Source: Neospora caninum Liverpool (taxonomy: Eukaryota > Apicomplexa > Conoidasida > Eucoccidiorida > Sarcocystidae). From it: DNA of 64,000 nucleotides. Positions 60,487 to 64,000 of this stretch are shown here, one piece after another. Both the position numbers and the translations under genes were made by a program. Below the pieces are notes generated by a model. That model ran no database searches. It was not told the origin of the DNA and saw only the letters and a list, made by a program, of their open reading frames with translations. Position 1 is the stretch's first letter. Each line of letters begins with the position of its first letter. Location: the NCBI RefSeq assembly GCF_000208865.1, contig NC_018389.1:186001-250000 (forward strand). The letters run 5' to 3'.

Positions 60487-60876
60487 ATGGGATTTTTTTT
60501 GCCTGCTCTGTTTGTGGGGGGTTTGGGAATGACCCAGCATCTCGCGTCTCGGGAACTGGACGATCTGCTGCGGCAAGCTGAGCAGCCGCTCTTTGGTTTC
60601 TGGTGGGGCGTCGGTTTCGGCGTCATCATCGGCGTTTGGGTTGGCTACAATTTCTCTTCTTTCTTCTTCCGACTGAAGCACGTCTCTGAAGCCCTCTGGG
60701 ATCTTCTCGCTCTCGGCAACGCTCCAGAGACCGAGGAGACGCAAACGGGCGAAGAAGAACAGCCTCGCGACCGCATCGGACGGACCCCAAATCCCAGCGG
60801 TTTCCCCGACTGCATGCAAGGCGTCAGAAGAGCCGAGTCCGGCGCTGCGTCGTGGACACGTGGAAGCGGAAGATAA
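60487..60876 (+). CDS. small single-span membrane protein, hypothetical
   Basis: An ATG at 60487 opens a frame of 129 codons to a TAA at 60874-60876. Residues about 36-62 form a Gly-rich hydrophobic span (FGFWWGVGFGVIIGVWVGYNF), preceded by an amphipathic segment (ASRELDDLLRQAEQP) and followed by a hydrophilic, acidic tail. I do not recognise the family. Features that favour a real gene are the clean membrane-protein pattern and a composition that differs from the low-complexity DNA around it. The ATG follows a pyrimidine-rich tract ending TCGTCAG|G, which looks like a splice acceptor, so an upstream non-coding or coding exon is possible. The small size and Gly-x-Gly span could fit a mitochondrial inner-membrane or organellar protein, but that is a guess. 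The tail after about residue 100 may be wrong if another intron exists. Confidence 0.55.
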   Translation: MGFFLPALFVGGLGMTQHLASRELDDLLRQAEQPLFGFWWGVGFGVIIGVWVGYNFSSFFFRLKHVSEALWDLLALGNAPETEETQTGEEEQPRDRIGRTPNPSGFPDCMQGVRRAESGAASWTRGSGR

Positions 60877-62019
60877 ACTCAAAAGATTATTTCAGAACGC
60901 AAAGACGGGAACGGCTTCGCGCCGGTGGTCTTCTCTCAGCTTCATCTTTTTTCTGGAGGATGGTATGACGAAGTTTTTTCTTTTCGCGGGGTGCTCCCGT
61001 GTGTGGGCTTTCCCTGCGCGCTGGCCAAGGCGAACGTGCCTTCGTCCGCCTCTCTGAGCAGCTGTTTCGGCGCCGGGGATGGCGAGACGACGGCGGAGAC
61101 AGAAGAAAAAAGGGGAAAACGAGACGAAACGAGAAGCGCAGAGACGCTAGGGAGAGAAAGAGAACACAGGGAGAGAAGCCACGAGAAGGGAGCGAGAAGG
61201 AGAGAAGGCAGGGAGATGAGAAAAAACAGGGAAAGAGAGAGAGACAGGAGAAACGATGTAGATCCTCTATCGGCAAATTCGAAGAAGTTTGTCGGGCATT
61301 TGTGTGCATTTTTGGTAAAAGCTGGACGGCCCGGGACTCTCCGTTAAAGAAATCTGGGACAAACGCACGCGCATGCCACGTCCAGCTCCATACCGGTGCA
61401 CTTTCTCTTGCGCGTTTCATTCCCACCCGTGACGATTTTCTGCCGTTCTGGTCGTGCCTGCTCACCGTGCTCTGCATGCATTGTGCGATTGACCCCCCCC
61501 CCCCCAAACAAGTATGTTGGGAAGTAGGTGCTTTGTAGGGTCCCTGCTCGTTGCCGAAATCTTCCGTAAAACACGCCGAACACACAGACCAAGCAGAATA
61601 TTTTCTTTAACTCCTTTCGGAACCCTGCACAGAACCGGCTTCAAGTGAGCAAGAGATTACTGAAACAGCGGGCGCTTTCTTGGTTGCCTCCGTCTTTTCG
61701 TGAGGCAACTTGCAATGCGTTTTCGTGTTCACTGTTCCTCCTCTGCTCATGGAGGTCTCGTCCGGCTATTTGTTTGACTGAAACAAGGTTTTTTTTCGTC
61801 ACTTTCTGCTCTCCGCTTCTCTTTCAGGCGCCCCCCCCTTCGTGTCACGAGGGTGCGGCGGCACTCGGCTGCTCTTTTTCCGTTTGTTTCCGGCCGTTTG
61901 TCTGAGCAATCGCAACGACTCGCTTCCTGTCTCCTATCGCGTGCCTCCAATTAGATACAGGCGTCTTTGTCTCATTTCTCCCATTTCGAACGCGCTTTGT
62001 GTCCCCTCGTGCACCCTCC
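60877..62019. other. low-complexity region before the assembly gap
   Basis: A purine-rich stretch (GA-rich, 61080-61250) and pyrimidine tracts are present. No frame shows a domain. It probably includes the 3' UTR of the small membrane protein gene. A run of C at 61494-61504 is present. Confidence 0.45.
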
Positions 62020-62119
62020 NNNNNNNNNNNNNNNNNNNNNNNNNNNNNNNNNNNNNNNNNNNNNNNNNNNNNNNNNNNNNNNNNNNNNNNNNNNNNNNNN
62101 NNNNNNNNNNNNNNNNNNN
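62020..62119. other. assembly gap of 100 N
   Basis: Exactly 100 N residues, the usual placeholder for a gap of unknown size. It is followed directly by 23 C residues (62120-62142), so the gap probably arose at a homopolymer. Confidence 0.99.
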
Positions 62120-62142
62120 CCCCCCCCCCCCCCCCCCCCCCC

Positions 62143-63582
62143 GCGGCTTCGGGTTCGCTTCAGAACAAGAACTTTCCGATACCAAAACAGTGCCTCGTTC
62201 CGGTGTCCTGCCCAAGGCAAACGCGCCCTTCAGCCAACAAACGCTTCCCTCTCTATCGTCTTTCCCTTCTTCGTGCTTTTCTCTCTCTCTCCCTTTCTCG
62301 TTTTCTCTCTTTCCTTTCCTCTTTGTCTTTTGCTCTCTTTCTCTTTCGCTCTCTTTCCTCTTTCTTCCCGTCTCTGTCGTTTTCTCTCTCTCTCTTTTCC
62401 TCCCTTTCTCCTTCTCTCTTTCGTTTCCTCTGTCTCCCTGTCTCCCATGGCGGGTTTGCGCCGAAGCCTTCGCCCATCGCGTTTCGTCCAAGGTCGTCTC
62501 CCGTGTTTGTCCAGCGTCGGAGCGAGAAGCCGCCAAGGGCCGAGAGTTTCTCGCAGACGTTGGAGGCGACCGCGCGCGACGCGACACAGAAAAAACTGTG
62601 ACAAGGTGTCTTACAAAAGAAACGCACGCTTCACATGTCGCACACGTGCGGGCGCAGAGTCCCGTCTCTGACAAGACAAACGTTCTAGCTGAGCTGTCTG
62701 CCTTCACGGTCTTTGCACATGAGGCCGAGCCTCAGATCGCGCAGCGGTTTAAGCAACGAAACACGGTTCTGCGCGTTTTTCGCGTGTCAGAACCCGCCGA
62801 CCACGCGGGGCTGAAAGCGTCTTCAGGCGCATCTAGAAGGCGAAACGTGCACAGAAAGACAGAGAAAGACCCTCCTCCCCCCTCCCGACAGGAACCGTCC
62901 CCCCATGCACTCCGCTCGGACCGCGTTTTGGTGGAGCCGATGGGCGCGGTTGACAGAGAGAGACATGGGCGTCCGGGCGCCCCCGTTGCACATCATAGCA
63001 AGGGAAAAACGACAAGAGAGGGTTTTTTCCTTTTGCGCAGCGAGGCTCGCAGTGCGCGTTGCCGAAAGACCCAGGCCGGGAAACGCGCGCTTTATCCGAA
63101 CAAAAGGCCCGCGCTCGCAAAGTGATCAATCGAGACAAAAAGGGTATCGCCCAAAACGGCTCAAGCCTTTTGCCCGACTCCAGAAGCGCAAGCATCGCGC
63201 CTTCCCCCTAGGTCGGTCTCACTCGTCGCGCGCCGATTTCTGTTTCTGCATGCACCACGCTGGTAGATCCCAAGGGATCCTCCTTTATACGACGCCAGGG
63301 ACACCACGGGGCGCGCACCGGAAGTGTTCCCGTCCTGGGTTTTTTGTGTCAAAAGTCTGAGCCTGGCGAGGGGCTGCATAAAGCACCGAAGATCCGCAAA
63401 ATTCGCCACATGCAAAACTGCAAACAAAGAGAAGGAAGTTCACACACTCAAGGAAAACAAGTTACATTTAACGCCACCGCTCGTGTGCAAATATGCACAG
63501 ATATATCGAAATTGAGGTCGGGGACTACACGTGAGTATCTACATGCCTCTATCTATATCTATCCCTCTCTATATATCTGTCC
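62143..63582. other. post-gap region, no supported gene
   Basis: A long pyrimidine tract (mostly CTTT and TCTC, about 62260-62445) is followed by GC-rich DNA with open but unrecognisable frames (to about 63125). One long frame crosses the N gap and cannot be trusted. From 63400 the DNA becomes AT-richer and runs into a tetranucleotide array. Confidence 0.45.
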
Positions 63583-63914
63583 GTATGTATGTATGTATGT
63601 ATGTATGTATGTATGTATGTATGTATGTATGTATGTATGTATGTATGTATGTATGTATGTATGTATGTATGTATGTATGTATGTATGTATGTATGTATGT
63701 ATGTATGTATGTATGTATGTATGTATGTATGTATGTATGTATGTATGTATGTATGTATGTATGTATGTATGTATGTATGTATGTATGTATGTATGTATGT
63801 ATGTATGTATGTATGTATGTATGTATGTATGTATGTATGTATGTATGTATGTATGTATGTATGTATGTATGTATGTATGTATGTATGTATGTATGTATGT
63901 ATGTATGTATGTGT
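63583..63914. repeat. (GTAT)n tetranucleotide array, about 82 copies
   Basis: A perfect GTAT array of about 330 bp is flanked by CTATCTAT-type degenerate repeats on both sides (63541-63580 and 63915-63975). The length is likely polymorphic or underestimated. Confidence 0.97.
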
Positions 63915-64000
63915 GTATATCTATCCATCTATCGATATCTCTCTCTATTTATATCTATCTATATCTCTCTGTAGAGTGTTGAGTTGTGGAGATTGTGTAA

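Noticed and set aside
61842..63125. 427-codon frame across the N gap
   Set aside because: It depends on 100 placeholder bases and poly-C, so the reading frame has no meaning there.
63344..63982. Frames encoding long MYVC or HTYI repeats
   Set aside because: These are translations of the GTAT microsatellite.

Overview
The window is nuclear DNA from a tissue-cyst-forming coccidian (Apicomplexa), most likely Toxoplasma gondii or a close relative such as Hammondia or Neospora. The basis is a predicted Rab11B of the apicomplexan type, genes broken by many short introns with phase-consistent GT-AG junctions, very large disordered insertions in conserved eukaryotic proteins, A-rich contexts before start codons, and frequent (TA)n and tetranucleotide repeats in non-coding DNA. 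There is no sign of bacterial operons, CRISPR or insertion sequences. The species cannot be fixed from the sequence alone.

Layout. (1) 2071-2505, minus: a short p25-alpha/TPPP protein, a microtubule-associated family. (2) 5500-18157, plus: a 14-exon gene that I reconstruct as the beta subunit of the AP-5 adaptor complex. All exon phases close and give 2,503 codons, about three times the human length. (3) 18281-19588 (minus) and 21370-22800 (plus): a divergent pair of intronless paralogues encoding secreted, repetitive proteins made of alternating acidic and basic blocks. The block borders carry KR-G and RRL motifs that look like protease sites. (4) 26548-30773, plus: a two-exon, Ser/Arg-rich protein that I do not recognise. 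(5) 36570-45660, plus: a nine-exon Patched/RND transporter with a sterol-sensing-like domain. (6) 48507-52360, minus: a membrane-anchored metallo-beta-lactamase-fold enzyme of the NAPE-PLD type. (7) 56239-57608, plus: Rab11B in three exons, its first intron using a GC donor. (8) 60487-60876, plus: a small single-membrane-span protein of uncertain status. The rest is intergenic, UTR or intron DNA with microsatellites, minisatellites and one 100-N assembly gap (62020-62119).

The genes do not form one pathway, but several concern membranes: AP-5 (late endosome/lysosome-type sorting), Rab11B (vesicle delivery, in apicomplexans to the inner membrane complex), a Patched-type lipid transporter and a NAPE-PLD-type phospholipase. 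TPPP-type proteins bind microtubules. The most unusual locus is the divergent pair of charge-block secreted proteins, which may be a family of proteolytically processed precursors. I could run no database search. Homology calls rest on motifs and residue patterns read directly from the translated exons and compared with remembered family members.
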